From: Mycolicibacterium aurum
GTDB lineage: Bacteria; Actinomycetota; Actinomycetes; Mycobacteriales; Mycobacteriaceae
Direction: 5' to 3'
DNA length: 64,000 nt
NCBI RefSeq assembly: GCF_900637195.1
Contig: NZ_LR134356.1
Span: 4,712,001-4,776,000, forward strand
In this document: one piece after another, positions 8,809 to 16,996 of the stretch
Layout: each line of letters begins with the position of its first letter
How positions within the stretch are numbered: the first letter of the stretch is position 1
Program-made: the position numbers and the translations under genes
The notes under the pieces: generated by a model
Databases searched by the model: none
The model's input: the letters and a program-made list of their open reading frames with translations, nothing else
Told to the model about the DNA's origin: nothing

Positions 8809-8822
8809 TTGACGGCCGTCAA
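8809..8822. promoter_or_regulatory. Perfect palindrome upstream of lipase, candidate operator
   Basis: TTGACGGCCGTCAA is a perfect 14-bp palindrome ending 21 bp before the lipase ATG. Its half-site TTGACGG is also found in the kdp control region. The size and symmetry fit a TetR-type repressor site overlapping the promoter, but no regulator gene is adjacent. Confidence 0.45.
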
Positions 8823-8939
8823 TATCGGCCGCGGCTCACCGTAGAGCATCGTCGGGCTCCGCTGGACAGATTTTGAGATCTGGTCATTTTTGTTCCACGG
8901 TTTGTCGCGCGCGGCCCCCACTGAACAGCGCCGGAAGGA

Positions 8940-9206
8940 TCACAGGCGGTACATCTCCCGCGCCATGGCCGCGTTCTCGAAATAGTCCGGTCGACGCCGC
9001 GCCGTCCGGCGTCGCTCAGCCCGGGCGTCGCAGCGCCGTGCCCACCAGAGGCGGAGGGCACTGCGCGGCCGCGCGGCCGACGACGCAGCCGCGGTGCCCA
9101 GCATCACCTCCGCGACAGCGATGACGACGATGTCGTCTGAGGTCCGAGGCGTCGCGTCCTCGGCGCCGCGGACAGCGGAAGGCATTGTGCAGGCGTGTTC
9201 TGTCAT
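8940..9206 (-). CDS. Hypothetical protein, 88 aa
   Basis: A small ORF with N-terminus MTEHACTMPSAVRG and a hydrophobic stretch (DDIVVIAVAEVMLGTAAASS) that could be one membrane segment. An Arg-rich helix follows, with end PDYFENAAMAREMYRL. No family recognised. The C-terminal helix and a clean stop suggest a real gene, but no good ribosome binding site is seen. A start 30 nt upstream (9236) is possible. Confidence 0.45.
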   Translation of the reverse strand: MTEHACTMPSAVRGAEDATPRTSDDIVVIAVAEVMLGTAAASSAARPRSALRLWWARRCDARAERRRTARRRPDYFENAAMAREMYRL

Positions 9207-9317
9207 GCCGACGAGCATCGTCAGCGGTGCACTCACAAACTTGGAGTGAAGGTAGAGATCGGGTGGAGATCGTCGGCTGCTACCTGGCCGGCGCCGCTCG
9301 TGACTTGCGCACCGGAA

Positions 9318-10205
9318 TCACGCTGTTGGTCGGCGCGGCACGATCATCGTCGGGACCGGAGCATGCCGCAGGATCTTAGCCGCGGCCGAGCCGAGGAACA
9401 CCTGGGCAACTTGTCCGGCCGCGCCGGACCCCAGGACCAGGACGTCGCCTTCCGCCCACTCGATGGCCTCCACCGCATCGCGCCACGTCGCCCCCTCGCC
9501 GATGGTCACCTCGGCATCGAGGGTGTCGATTCCCGAACGCAGCTGCTCCAACTGCGCCGCAATCCCGTCCTGTGTGCGCTGCGCCCACTGCTTGACCACG
9601 AGGTCTTCGTTCTCCGGTTCGATGGCGCCGCTGAACATGGCCACGGGCCGCACGGTGAACGACGCGATGCGCAGTCGCGCCGACCATCGTTGCGCCAGTT
9701 CGGCACACGTGGCGACAAGCCCGACCGCGTCCGCGTGTCCACCGTAGGCAACCGTCAACCGCTCGATCTTGCCGCTCTGCGCCGGATAACCGCGCGGCGC
9801 AATGGCCACCGGAACCGCCGCGGTGTGCACGAGCCGATCGGTCACGCTGCCGAGCGCGATCCTGCCGAGTAAACCGGACGACGACGATCCGACGACGACG
9901 ACGTCTGCGTGCATCTCCGCCGCCAGGTCGGTCAATCCCACGGGCACAGAGGGCGCCTGGTGCACCAGTGGCCAGACATCGACATCGTCGGGAAGCTGGT
10001 CGACCATCTGCTGGACAGACTTCTGCGCCTGCTCGGCAAGGTAACTCAGGTATTCGTTCTCGTAAGGATCCGGCTTCCGCGGCCATGGCCGCTCGACGAT
10101 GGCCGCCGCGATGATCCGGTCTCCGGTGCACCGCGACAGCTGGGCCGCCAGGTGCAGCGGCGCCGGGCCGTGCCCGCTGGCGCTGAAGCCCGCGATGATC
10201 GTCAT
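9318..10205 (-). CDS. Tandem-domain universal stress protein
   Basis: A 295-residue protein with two universal stress protein domains. The first domain carries the ATP-binding loop VVVGSSSSGLLGRIALGS; the second ends with a similar loop VLGSGAAGQVAQVFLGSA. Such two-domain proteins are common in mycobacteria and several bind ATP or cAMP. The ATG is 2 nt after the permease stop, and an alternative GTG 6 nt upstream overlaps that stop, so the gene is translationally coupled to the permease. Its product may work with the permease tail. Confidence 0.85.
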   Translation of the reverse strand: MTIIAGFSASGHGPAPLHLAAQLSRCTGDRIIAAAIVERPWPRKPDPYENEYLSYLAEQAQKSVQQMVDQLPDDVDVWPLVHQAPSVPVGLTDLAAEMHADVVVVGSSSSGLLGRIALGSVTDRLVHTAAVPVAIAPRGYPAQSGKIERLTVAYGGHADAVGLVATCAELAQRWSARLRIASFTVRPVAMFSGAIEPENEDLVVKQWAQRTQDGIAAQLEQLRSGIDTLDAEVTIGEGATWRDAVEAIEWAEGDVLVLGSGAAGQVAQVFLGSAAAKILRHAPVPTMIVPRRPTA

Positions 10206-10207
10206 CG

Positions 10208-12025
10208 TCACACCCCCCTGCCCGCAACGGATTTCGCGACGACATGGGTCACCGGAATCGTGAACTGAGCGCGAGCCCGTTCCACGAGGTCGAAGCGCTG
10301 CCATGCCGAGAACTCCGGCGGCAGCGTCGAGATCACGATCTGGTCCGGGCCGAACTTCTCGACCGCGCTCGCCAGAGCCCGTAGCGGTCGTTCGTCACCC
10401 AATTCGCCTTCCGCTGAACCACTGTCGGACCGCAATGCAGCCAGCGTGGTTTCGAGCCTCTCGGTCGCGGCCTGTTCCGTGGCTTCCGAGACATCTCGCG
10501 GACCGTGTGTGGCCGCGGCACCGGTGTCGACCGGGCTGCGGGGGACCACCACCAGATACTCGGTCTCCTTGTCGACCCCGATCTGGTTGAGCTCGGCGAG
10601 CAGTTCGTCAGAATCGACAGTCTGATTGGCCAGCACCAGCACACGGTGCGGCGTGCCGGTCGGTTTGTCATCATCGCGCGTCGGCCGTTTCTTCACGAAC
10701 CACTTGTTGGCGACGAAGAGCAGCAGCACCACCGCCCACGACAACAGGCTGAGCACCAGCTGGGACCGCAGCTCGGTGTCAATGAACATCTGCACCAGGA
10801 TCGCGACGATTCCCAGCGCGGTGAGGATCGACAGCACGGGGAACAGCCACATCTTCACTCGCAGTTCGGAATCCGGTGTGCGGTATCGCAGCACGATTTG
10901 AGATATGGAGATCAGGAGGTAGACGAAGAGGATGATCGCGCCGCTGGAGTTCAACAGGAACGCAAAGATGGTGTCCGGCGACACCGCCGCGGCGATGACG
11001 CAGAGGAAGCCGATGACCGACGACGCCAGGATCGCGTTGGCCGGCACGCCACGACGGGTGACCTTGACCAGAGCCGGCGGCGCCTCACGGCGGGCGGCGA
11101 GCACGAAGAGCATCCGCGACGCGGTGTACATGCCCGAGTTGAGGCAGCTCAGCACCGCGGTCAACACGACCGCGTTCATGATGTGGTCGGCATACGGGAT
11201 GCCCATCTCGGTGAAGGCGGCGACGAACGGCGATGCGGCCACCCCTTCGTCGTCCCACGGCAAGATGGTCACCAGCAGCAGCACGGCGCCGACGTAGAAC
11301 ACCAGGATGCGCAGGATCACGGAGTTGGCGGCTTTGGCGACGGCCCTCTCCGGATCGGAGGACTCGGCGGCGGCGATGGTCGCGATCTCCGCGCCGACCA
11401 TCGAGAAGATCACAGTCACGATGCCGACGGTGATCACACTGAAGCCCAACGGCATGAACCCGCCGTGACTGGTGAGGTTCGAGAAGTCCGCAGATTTACC
11501 CGGCCACAGCCCGAAGACGAATGCGGCGCCGAGTGCGATGAAGGCGATGATCGCCGCGACCTTGATTCCCGCGAACCAGAACTCGAACTCGCCGTAGGAC
11601 GCCACGGAGAACAGGTTGGTGGCCGTCATCAGCACCATGAAGATCAACGCGGACAACCACAGCGGAACGTCAAACCAGTACTGCACGATCTTGGCACCCG
11701 CGATCGCCTCGAAACCGACGACGATGACCCAGAAATACCAGTACAACCATCCGACAGAGAACCCGGCCCAGTGGCCCAGAGCGTTGCGTGAGTAGTCGGC
11801 GAACGAGCCGGTGGACGGGTTGGCCACGGCCATCTCCGCCAGCATCCTCATCACCATGATGATCAGCACGCCGGCCATGCCGTAGGTCAGAAACGCGCCG
11901 GGCCCGGTGTCGCCGATGACCACCCCGGAACCGACGAACAGGCCGGCCCCGATGACGCCGCCGATGGCGATCATCGTCAGCTGGCGCTGATTGAGGGCTT
12001 TCTTCAGAGTTGGTTCCGCACTCAT
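10208..12025 (-). CDS. APC-family amino acid permease with C-terminal soluble domain
   Basis: A 605-residue transporter. Residues 1-455 have about 12 transmembrane helices. The N-terminal signature IGGVIGAGLFVGSG and the GTG/PSTGSFADY region place it in the amino acid/GABA permease branch (AnsP/CycA/GabP-like). After residue ~460 a cytoplasmic domain of ~145 residues begins with HRVLVLANQTVDSDELLAEL and resembles a nucleotide-binding or stress-protein-like fold, ending EFSAWQRFDLVERARAQFTI. GGAGG precedes ATG 12025. It overlaps or abuts the stress protein gene. The substrate is not determined by sequence. Confidence 0.85.
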   Translation of the reverse strand: MSAEPTLKKALNQRQLTMIAIGGVIGAGLFVGSGVVIGDTGPGAFLTYGMAGVLIIMVMRMLAEMAVANPSTGSFADYSRNALGHWAGFSVGWLYWYFWVIVVGFEAIAGAKIVQYWFDVPLWLSALIFMVLMTATNLFSVASYGEFEFWFAGIKVAAIIAFIALGAAFVFGLWPGKSADFSNLTSHGGFMPLGFSVITVGIVTVIFSMVGAEIATIAAAESSDPERAVAKAANSVILRILVFYVGAVLLLVTILPWDDEGVAASPFVAAFTEMGIPYADHIMNAVVLTAVLSCLNSGMYTASRMLFVLAARREAPPALVKVTRRGVPANAILASSVIGFLCVIAAAVSPDTIFAFLLNSSGAIILFVYLLISISQIVLRYRTPDSELRVKMWLFPVLSILTALGIVAILVQMFIDTELRSQLVLSLLSWAVVLLLFVANKWFVKKRPTRDDDKPTGTPHRVLVLANQTVDSDELLAELNQIGVDKETEYLVVVPRSPVDTGAAATHGPRDVSEATEQAATERLETTLAALRSDSGSAEGELGDERPLRALASAVEKFGPDQIVISTLPPEFSAWQRFDLVERARAQFTIPVTHVVAKSVAGRGV

Positions 12026-12570
12026 GTGGACCTCCGTCGCCGATGGAACCTGACCCGACGGAGTACCCCGATGTGATCCACCTCACGCAACGGTGTTGTG
12101 CCAGGTGGAAGGCGGTTGGTCCGCCGAGAAGGGTGGCTCGCGCACGACGTCAACTGCCCGATCGACCCGAAGCAACCAGCGGTCTGCAGCGCCGACAATC
12201 AGGTCGCGTCTTCACGGCGAGCCTGGAGTTCCTGCGGCCGCACCTACGGCAGTCATGGCAGGCGTAGTGGACGCGGGCGGTTGCCCGCGCGGCGTCCTCA
12301 CCGTGATCGGCAAGCTGGAGGGCGACCAGGGTCAGACGGCGCCTTTCGTCAGCTGCATGGCCGACAACTGGTTGCGAGACCGGGTTGGACGCCGGGCCAC
12401 GCAGGCGCGCCTAGTTTTTGGGGCGACTTCCTGAGCAGGTAACTTCACCGACTGGCGACGAGATCCCCTCGCAGCACTGGTTGCTCAGCACCCAATACCC
12501 ATCCTCAGCAATCACATTCACGAGTGTGAACGGTGGGCACGTGCGGTGGGGCCGCGTCGATTTACGGCTG
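12026..12570. other. Non-coding interval, no gene recognised
   Basis: 545 bases between the permease start and the end of the HNH gene. Several short ORFs exist, but they have no family-like sequence, no clear start signals, and Arg/Ser-rich composition typical of shadow frames. The permease ribosome binding site lies at the left edge. No hairpin or RNA gene was seen. Confidence 0.5.
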
Positions 12571-14082
12571 TCAGGCCGCTTGATTGCCGGGAGGCGCGGG
12601 CCCTCCCGGTTCACCGGGATCATCGACCGGCCGCGGAGTACCGGTTTCGGCATCGTCGACCCGATCATCACCCGCGGATCTCGGCGGACTATCAGAGTTG
12701 TTGCCGCCGTGAACCTCTAATTCATCCTGCGGGCGCAGGAGGCGTTCAGGGCGATGGTAGTTGTTGACACGGGCTTGGCCGGTGTCGAGGTTCGGTGGTG
12801 GGATCCACTCGACCTCGTGGCGCTCGTTCATACGGGTATCCCAGCCGCCGTCACGGTCGACGCTGCGATTGTCGGGTCCGCATGCCAGGCCCATCTCATC
12901 GACGTTGGTGTTGCCACCATCAATCCAGTCGGTGACGACGTGGTGGACCTGGGAGCCGTAGGCCCCGACAGTGCAGCCGGGTTTGGTGCAGCCGCCATCA
13001 CGGGATATCAGCATGATCCGCTGCGCAGGCGAGGCGATGCGTTTGGCGCGGAACAGCTCCAGCGCTGACCCGGTGGGTTTGTCGAAGACCGCCAGCGCGT
13101 GGTGGGCATGGGCGCCCATGCGCACCACATCGGCGATCGGGACGACGGTGCCGCCGCCGCTGACACCGACACCGGCGCGGGACTCCAAATCTTGCAGAGT
13201 GGTGCGGATGATCACCATCACCGGCAATCCGTTGAGTTGGCCCAGTTCCCCACTCATCAACGCGATCCGCCCGACCGCGACGATCGCATCGTGTTGGCGC
13301 TGGGCCAGGCTGCGGTGATCGCTGTCGATCTGCCCTTGGGTGGGCGTGCCCGAGGTGCACGGCTCGGGATCAGCCGGGTTACACATTCCCGGGGCTGCAA
13401 AGCGGGCCAACAGCGGCTCCCACACAGCCCGCGCCTCCGGGGTCATGTCGGCGACAAGATGGGTCATGCCGTCGGCGCCCTGTTTACCCATCGACAGTGC
13501 GCGCTTGCGGTTCCGTTCGGTGTCATCGGGTTCGGGGCCGTCCTGATCCAGCAGGAACAGGGTCAAGTCGGCCAAGTCCTTGACCTCTTTGGGACCGTTG
13601 CCGACCGCGGTGCGCACCATATCGACCTCGAACTGGTCCCGGGTGGTCGCATCGACGAAGCCGGGCAGTTTATTGACTGCTTTGCGGATCACCTCGACAT
13701 GCTCGGCGGTGATCAGACCCAGACTTTGGGCGACCGCTGTGGCATGCAGCACCGGAGGCAGTGGTGGGCCGGTCAGCGAGGACCGCGGCGCCAATAGATC
13801 AGCTTCGGTCAGTCGACGGTTGGCCTCCGAGGTGGAAATCCGCCAGCGCACGGCCAGGACTTCTTTCCAGTTTTTGGCGCCCATCGCCTGCGGTGTCGTC
13901 TCGGCGCGCAACCGGGCCAGCAGACGCTGCGATGCCGAGGGCAACTGACAAGACAGCGTTTCCAGTTCATCAAGTGCACTCAGGAGCTCGATCCAATCGA
14001 GCAGATCGATATCGCAGCCGGCAACGGTGTCGAAGGCGGCGCGCAGCGCGGAAACCGCCACCGCCAACTCGCCTTTCGACAT
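12571..14082 (-). CDS. DUF222 (13E12 family) HNH endonuclease-like protein
   Basis: A 503-residue protein of the mycobacterial 13E12 repeat family: N-terminal DUF222 region (~1-340) and a C-terminal HNH module with Cys365, Cys370, His380-His381 and Cys401 as likely metal and catalytic residues. The last ~60 residues are Pro/Gly/Asp-rich. Function is unproven; a DNA-repair or mobile-intron-like nuclease has been suggested for the family. ATG 14082 is preferred over ATG 14097 because the latter lies inside a LexA box. Family members are usually multi-copy, so homologous copies may exist elsewhere in this genome. Confidence 0.85.
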   Translation of the reverse strand: MSKGELAVAVSALRAAFDTVAGCDIDLLDWIELLSALDELETLSCQLPSASQRLLARLRAETTPQAMGAKNWKEVLAVRWRISTSEANRRLTEADLLAPRSSLTGPPLPPVLHATAVAQSLGLITAEHVEVIRKAVNKLPGFVDATTRDQFEVDMVRTAVGNGPKEVKDLADLTLFLLDQDGPEPDDTERNRKRALSMGKQGADGMTHLVADMTPEARAVWEPLLARFAAPGMCNPADPEPCTSGTPTQGQIDSDHRSLAQRQHDAIVAVGRIALMSGELGQLNGLPVMVIIRTTLQDLESRAGVGVSGGGTVVPIADVVRMGAHAHHALAVFDKPTGSALELFRAKRIASPAQRIMLISRDGGCTKPGCTVGAYGSQVHHVVTDWIDGGNTNVDEMGLACGPDNRSVDRDGGWDTRMNERHEVEWIPPPNLDTGQARVNNYHRPERLLRPQDELEVHGGNNSDSPPRSAGDDRVDDAETGTPRPVDDPGEPGGPAPPGNQAA

Positions 14083-14085
14083 AGT

Positions 14086-14101
14086 TCGAACATACATTCG
14101 A
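14086..14101. promoter_or_regulatory. SOS (LexA) box
   Basis: TCGAAC-ATAC-ATTCGA differs from the mycobacterial LexA consensus TCGAAC-N4-GTTCGA at one base. It ends 4 bp before the HNH start codon. LexA boxes before 13E12 family genes have been described in M. tuberculosis, so control by DNA damage is expected. Confidence 0.8.
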
Positions 14102-14202
14102 CCACCGACAAATGTGGTGCCCTCGACGGAGGTCGTAGAACGCCGCCTCGGCGTCTACCGGACCGAGGGCCCATGCCCTCGGGCTGTACGAGCCGCCGAA
14201 GG

Positions 14203-14514
14203 TCAGCTCACCGACTCACGAAAGGCGAGGCCCTCCCGGGCCGAGACCACGGTGTCGGCGATGTCTTGCACCGGGTACACCCGGTACTCGACGTAGGGGC
14301 CGAACTTGGCTGTGGTGCTCGCGATGTCCGCCGGGTTGTCGGTCTCGATCACGGCGAATGTGCCGCCGCCGTCGAGCCGCCCCACGAACTGATGAAATGT
14401 GGCACTCGCCGGCGGGCTCCATTTCGAGTAAAGATCCAGAATCCGACTGGCAGCGGCTTCGTTCTCCTCAGCCGATCCGTTCAGTCGAAAGTCCATCGAC
14501 ACTACGTACTTCAT
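14203..14514 (-). CDS. DUF3303-like small protein
   Basis: A 103-residue protein (MKYVVSMDFRLNGSAEENEA, later SKWSPPAS, FVGRLDGGGTFAVIETDN, FGPYVEYRVYPV). The beta-alpha-beta pattern is that of small dimeric ferredoxin-like barrel proteins, and the sequence fits DUF3303. The ribosome binding site AAGGAGA is 6 nt upstream of ATG 14514, so the start is firm. Function unknown; no operon partner. Confidence 0.8.
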   Translation of the reverse strand: MKYVVSMDFRLNGSAEENEAAASRILDLYSKWSPPASATFHQFVGRLDGGGTFAVIETDNPADIASTTAKFGPYVEYRVYPVQDIADTVVSAREGLAFRESVS

Positions 14515-14897
14515 TGCCGTCTCCTTCACGGAATCCATCTCGATAATCAAGATCGGATACACCGATGGTGAACCCGTAACCGCACCACCCGAGGCGGAAC
14601 GCACATCTCAGACGGGGGTGCTTCCGGACGAAACACTCAGCCCCACAAAGCATTCTTTGCCAGCACTCGGGCGCCGTCAGATCAAAGAGCGCAGATCTGT
14701 GCCACATCGTGGTTGTTGGCGTTCGCCCGTAGTCGGCAGGTGTGGGCATTCGGTAGCGGTCGACCAGCACGGAGGCGGTTCACGCGGCGAAACCCATCGA
14801 TCGCGCCACGGCCCACACCCAACTCTGCGCCACGCTGGTCACTATCGAGGATCAGCTCGGGGTTGCGTACCGCACTGCCGACCATTCATGCGACCGG

Positions 14898-14960
14898 CGG
14901 TGCCCCCAGTCGGACTCGAACCGAAACTTGGCAGTTTTGAGCCGCTTCCTCGGCGCTCTG
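14898..14960 (-). pseudogene. Decayed tRNA copy (3' part)
   Basis: 27 bases (14898-14924) are identical to the 3' end of the intact tRNA at 15496-15569, covering the T arm and the 3' acceptor strand through CCG. Upstream, an anticodon-loop-like CTCAAAA and a D-loop-like GGCAGAG remain, but the 5' acceptor strand is absent. It is therefore a tRNA pseudogene or attachment-site remnant. The same-orientation repeat is 595 bp from the real gene. Confidence 0.7.
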
Positions 14961-14978
14961 CCCGGTGCGGTACCGAGG

Positions 14979-15374
14979 TCAGCCCGCCGAGCCCACTTTC
15001 GTCAGCAGCACGGCCGCCTCGTTGTAGGGAAAGCCTCGGTAGAGCAGGCGAGAACGCGGTACGACGAGGGCCTCGGCCTCGGCCTTGCTCACCACCCGAG
15101 GGTTGACCAGCGCGATAGCCCGCCCACGCTTGTGCAGCACCGTCTGTCCGCCCGCCAGGGCGTTCTTCAACCAGTCCGTCTGCAGGCCGTAGCCGACAAG
15201 GATGGCGTAGCCATCACGGGTCTGGAAGACCAGAAGGGGCGTTCGATATCGCCTACCCGACTTCCGCCCGACGTGCTCGAGCGTCCCGAGGTTCGGAAGC
15301 CACGGTGTGATCGTTCGAGCCGCCGGATTGGTGACTCGCTTGTTGAACTCTGCGACTCGGCGAGGCACGCGCAT
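14979..15374 (-). CDS. Deazaflavin-dependent nitroreductase family protein
   Basis: A 131-residue Ddn-like protein, expected to bind F420H2 and reduce quinones or similar acceptors. The family pattern VGRKSGRRYRTPLLVFQTRD followed by GYAILVGYGL is present and the length is normal. The gene lies between an intact tRNA and a decayed tRNA copy, both on the same strand, which suggests the segment arrived by integration at the tRNA. F420-dependent enzymes are abundant in mycobacteria. Confidence 0.85.
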   Translation of the reverse strand: MRVPRRVAEFNKRVTNPAARTITPWLPNLGTLEHVGRKSGRRYRTPLLVFQTRDGYAILVGYGLQTDWLKNALAGGQTVLHKRGRAIALVNPRVVSKAEAEALVVPRSRLLYRGFPYNEAAVLLTKVGSAG

Positions 15375-15495
15375 TCTCGGAGTCTAGGTACAGGTCGAAG
15401 TTCCTCGCTGACGCGGTGCTGACGCGGGAAGCCGCCAACGACAGTGACCGCGCGAACGTTCGAGCCGCAATTGGTCCTAGCTGCTGTTTTCTCGG

Positions 15496-15569
15496 TGCCC
15501 CCAGTCGGACTCGAACCGACACTGTGCGGATTTTAAGTCCGCTGCCTCTGCCAATTGGGCTATGGGGGC
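15496..15569 (-). tRNA. tRNA with anticodon UAA (Leu by anticodon), class I shape
   Basis: A 74-nt cloverleaf: acceptor GCCCCCA with TGGGGGC, D-loop with GG, anticodon stem GCGGA/TCCGC with loop CTTAAAA (anticodon TAA), T arm GTCGG-TTCGAGT-CCGAC, discriminator A. Encoded bases after the discriminator are CCG, so CCA is not fully encoded. The variable loop is only 5 nt (ACAGT), whereas leucine tRNAs normally have a long variable arm. The anticodon reads UUA, a very rare codon in GC-rich genomes. Confidence 0.85.
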
Positions 15570-15820
15570 GCTGCCGCCGCCGATCCTATCGGCGAGACCA
15601 CAGCCGGTCGTGCGCCGGCTTCCAAAGTATGGCCCCAGCCCGAGCGCACCATCCGACCAGGATTCGCCCCCGACACTTCACATCCGCGACCCTTAGCGAC
15701 CGGAAATGCCCGGCACGCCGGGCCTCCCCGCAGCTGGCTTCTTGACGGCCAGACGCCCGGATACACAAGTGAAGTCGCCGATAGCGCCTATGGCAGATCG
15801 AGCGCCGCGCGCGCCGCGCG

Positions 15821-16132
15821 TCAGCTGGTGGGCGGCTCGTAATGCGCCTCGGGATGCTTGCGGTGCCACTCCCGCTGCTCCTTTTGCACCTTGTGGTGCG
15901 CGCGATTGAGCCACGTCAGCCCGCCGGCGATCAATAGGACGGCCAGCAGAGAACCGATCACCCCGCCGACGGTGACTCCGTTGGCGAAGGAGAACAACCC
16001 GATCGAGACGCACACCAAACCGAGGCCGATCGCGATGATGCCCGGCGCATTGATCCCGGCCTTCATCGCTTCGCCGGCATGCTGGCGAGTGGTACGTGCG
16101 TGGTCGACAGGATCTTTCGATGTGTCGGGCAT
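15821..16132 (-). CDS. usfY: UsfY-like two-helix membrane protein
   Basis: A 103-residue membrane protein: N-terminus MPDTSKDPVDHARTTRQHAG, two transmembrane helices (PGIIAIGLGLVCVSIGLFSF and GVIGSLLAVLLIAGGLTWL) and a basic His-rich tail (KEQREWHRKHPEA). The DPVDHxRTTRxHAGE start and the overall layout match my recollection of mycobacterial UsfY, a small stress-linked membrane protein. GAAGGAGT lies 5 nt upstream of ATG 16132, fixing the start. Function unknown. The name rests on memory of the N-terminal motif. Confidence 0.65.
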   Translation of the reverse strand: MPDTSKDPVDHARTTRQHAGEAMKAGINAPGIIAIGLGLVCVSIGLFSFANGVTVGGVIGSLLAVLLIAGGLTWLNRAHHKVQKEQREWHRKHPEAHYEPPTS

Positions 16133-16322
16133 GGAGACTCCTTCCGAGCTCGTCGGTAGAACTCGCGCAGGCCGATCGCGACCGAGCATTACGCGCTCAG
16201 ACGCGGCAATTCGCTATGCGTCGCAGGGCGAACGCAAGGTGCGCGGCGGGCCTCTGTGACCCGCGTCCTCTACGTCGGCCGAATAGCCCTGCGAACACCC
16301 GCGCAAACGGTTAGCCATGTTA

Positions 16323-16342
16323 CGTAATACTTGCCGTAATAC
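16323..16342. promoter_or_regulatory. CGTAATAC direct repeats
   Basis: Two copies of the 8-mer CGTAATAC at 16323-16330 and 16335-16342, with a period of 12 bp, lie 43 bp upstream of the small acidic gene. The second copy could also serve as a -10 element (TAATAC). This may be a regulator site. Confidence 0.35.
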
Positions 16343-16385
16343 ATGTAGGCGTTTCAGCGGCCCTGTGTCAGGGCATCTGGGCACC

Positions 16386-16574
16386 ATGAGTGATCCAGGT
16401 TCCGAGAAGGCCGAATCCGACGTCGAGGTGGACTCCAAAGTGGCGGGTTCACGCGCGTCCAATGATGAGGGCGAGCAAGACTCAGCCAGTGGGCCCTACG
16501 TTGGGCGTTCTAGCTCCGATGACGATTTCGACGCCGGTGAGTCCGGCGCCGAGGCGCGCAGCGACGACAGCTGA
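16386..16574 (+). CDS. Small acidic hypothetical protein, 62 aa
   Basis: MSDPGSEKAESDVEVDSKVA begins a 62-residue, strongly acidic and probably disordered protein containing ASGPYVGRSSSDDDFD and ending EARSDDS. No Cys, no hydrophobic segment. The ordered middle motif GPYVGR and the high acidity look like a conserved small mycobacterial protein, but I cannot name the family. ATG 16386 is taken because the in-frame upstream sequence is Cys/Arg-rich. Confidence 0.6.
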   Translation: MSDPGSEKAESDVEVDSKVAGSRASNDEGEQDSASGPYVGRSSSDDDFDAGESGAEARSDDS

Positions 16575-16668
16575 CAGGCTTCGGACGACTGATCACTCGA
16601 TAAGCAGCGGAACGCCAGTCGAATTCGCTACTGCCGACAGGCCGTGAGCGCGTGCAGTCGACGCCGCC

Positions 16669-16926
16669 TCAGTGCTCGCGCAGGGTGGCGATGAGTTTGT
16701 CCTTGGTCAAATGGGAGTATCCGGAAATACCCAGTTCCTTGGCGCGCTGCTTCAGATCACCCACCGTCCAGTCGTAGTACGACCCGGACTTGCCGCCCTT
16801 CCTGCCGACTGACGACGCGCCGCGAGCCGCGGCGGCATTAGATATCCGCGCCGCCTTCTCCTTCGAGTTACCCTCGCGGCGAAGATCGTCGTACATCTTT
16901 TCGTTCTTGATCGATGAGTTCGGCAT
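16669..16926 (-). CDS. Rho-N/SAP-like domain small protein (DUF7218 type)
   Basis: An 85-residue protein. Residues 1-50 are Lys/Arg-rich with KMYDDLRREGNSKEKAARIS and a Gly-rich GRKGGKSGSY linker. Residues 51-85 (DWTVGDLKQRAKELGISGYS, then LTKDKLIATLREH) form a Rho-N/SAP-like helix-extended-loop-helix that could bind nucleic acid. GGAGGTAG is 6 nt upstream of ATG 16926. Such proteins are common in actinobacteria; their role is unclear, and a nucleoid or stress role is plausible. Confidence 0.8.
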   Translation of the reverse strand: MPNSSIKNEKMYDDLRREGNSKEKAARISNAAAARGASSVGRKGGKSGSYYDWTVGDLKQRAKELGISGYSHLTKDKLIATLREH

Positions 16927-16996
16927 AACGCCTACCTCCTCCGTCGGAAATGCTGTGCTATTGGCTTCCCCGCCCACTCGCAGGCAAAACCGACAA

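Noticed and set aside
10505..11791. Plus-strand open frame of 428 codons
   Set aside because: Shadow of the amino acid permease; composition dominated by His, Asp and Arg.
12093..12434. Possible 113-codon gene in the gap after the permease
   Set aside because: No ribosome binding site, no recognisable family, and composition like non-coding frames.
14468..14770. Minus-strand frame of 100 codons upstream of the DUF3303 gene
   Set aside because: Overlaps the DUF3303 start region in another frame; Cys/Trp-rich without any family pattern.
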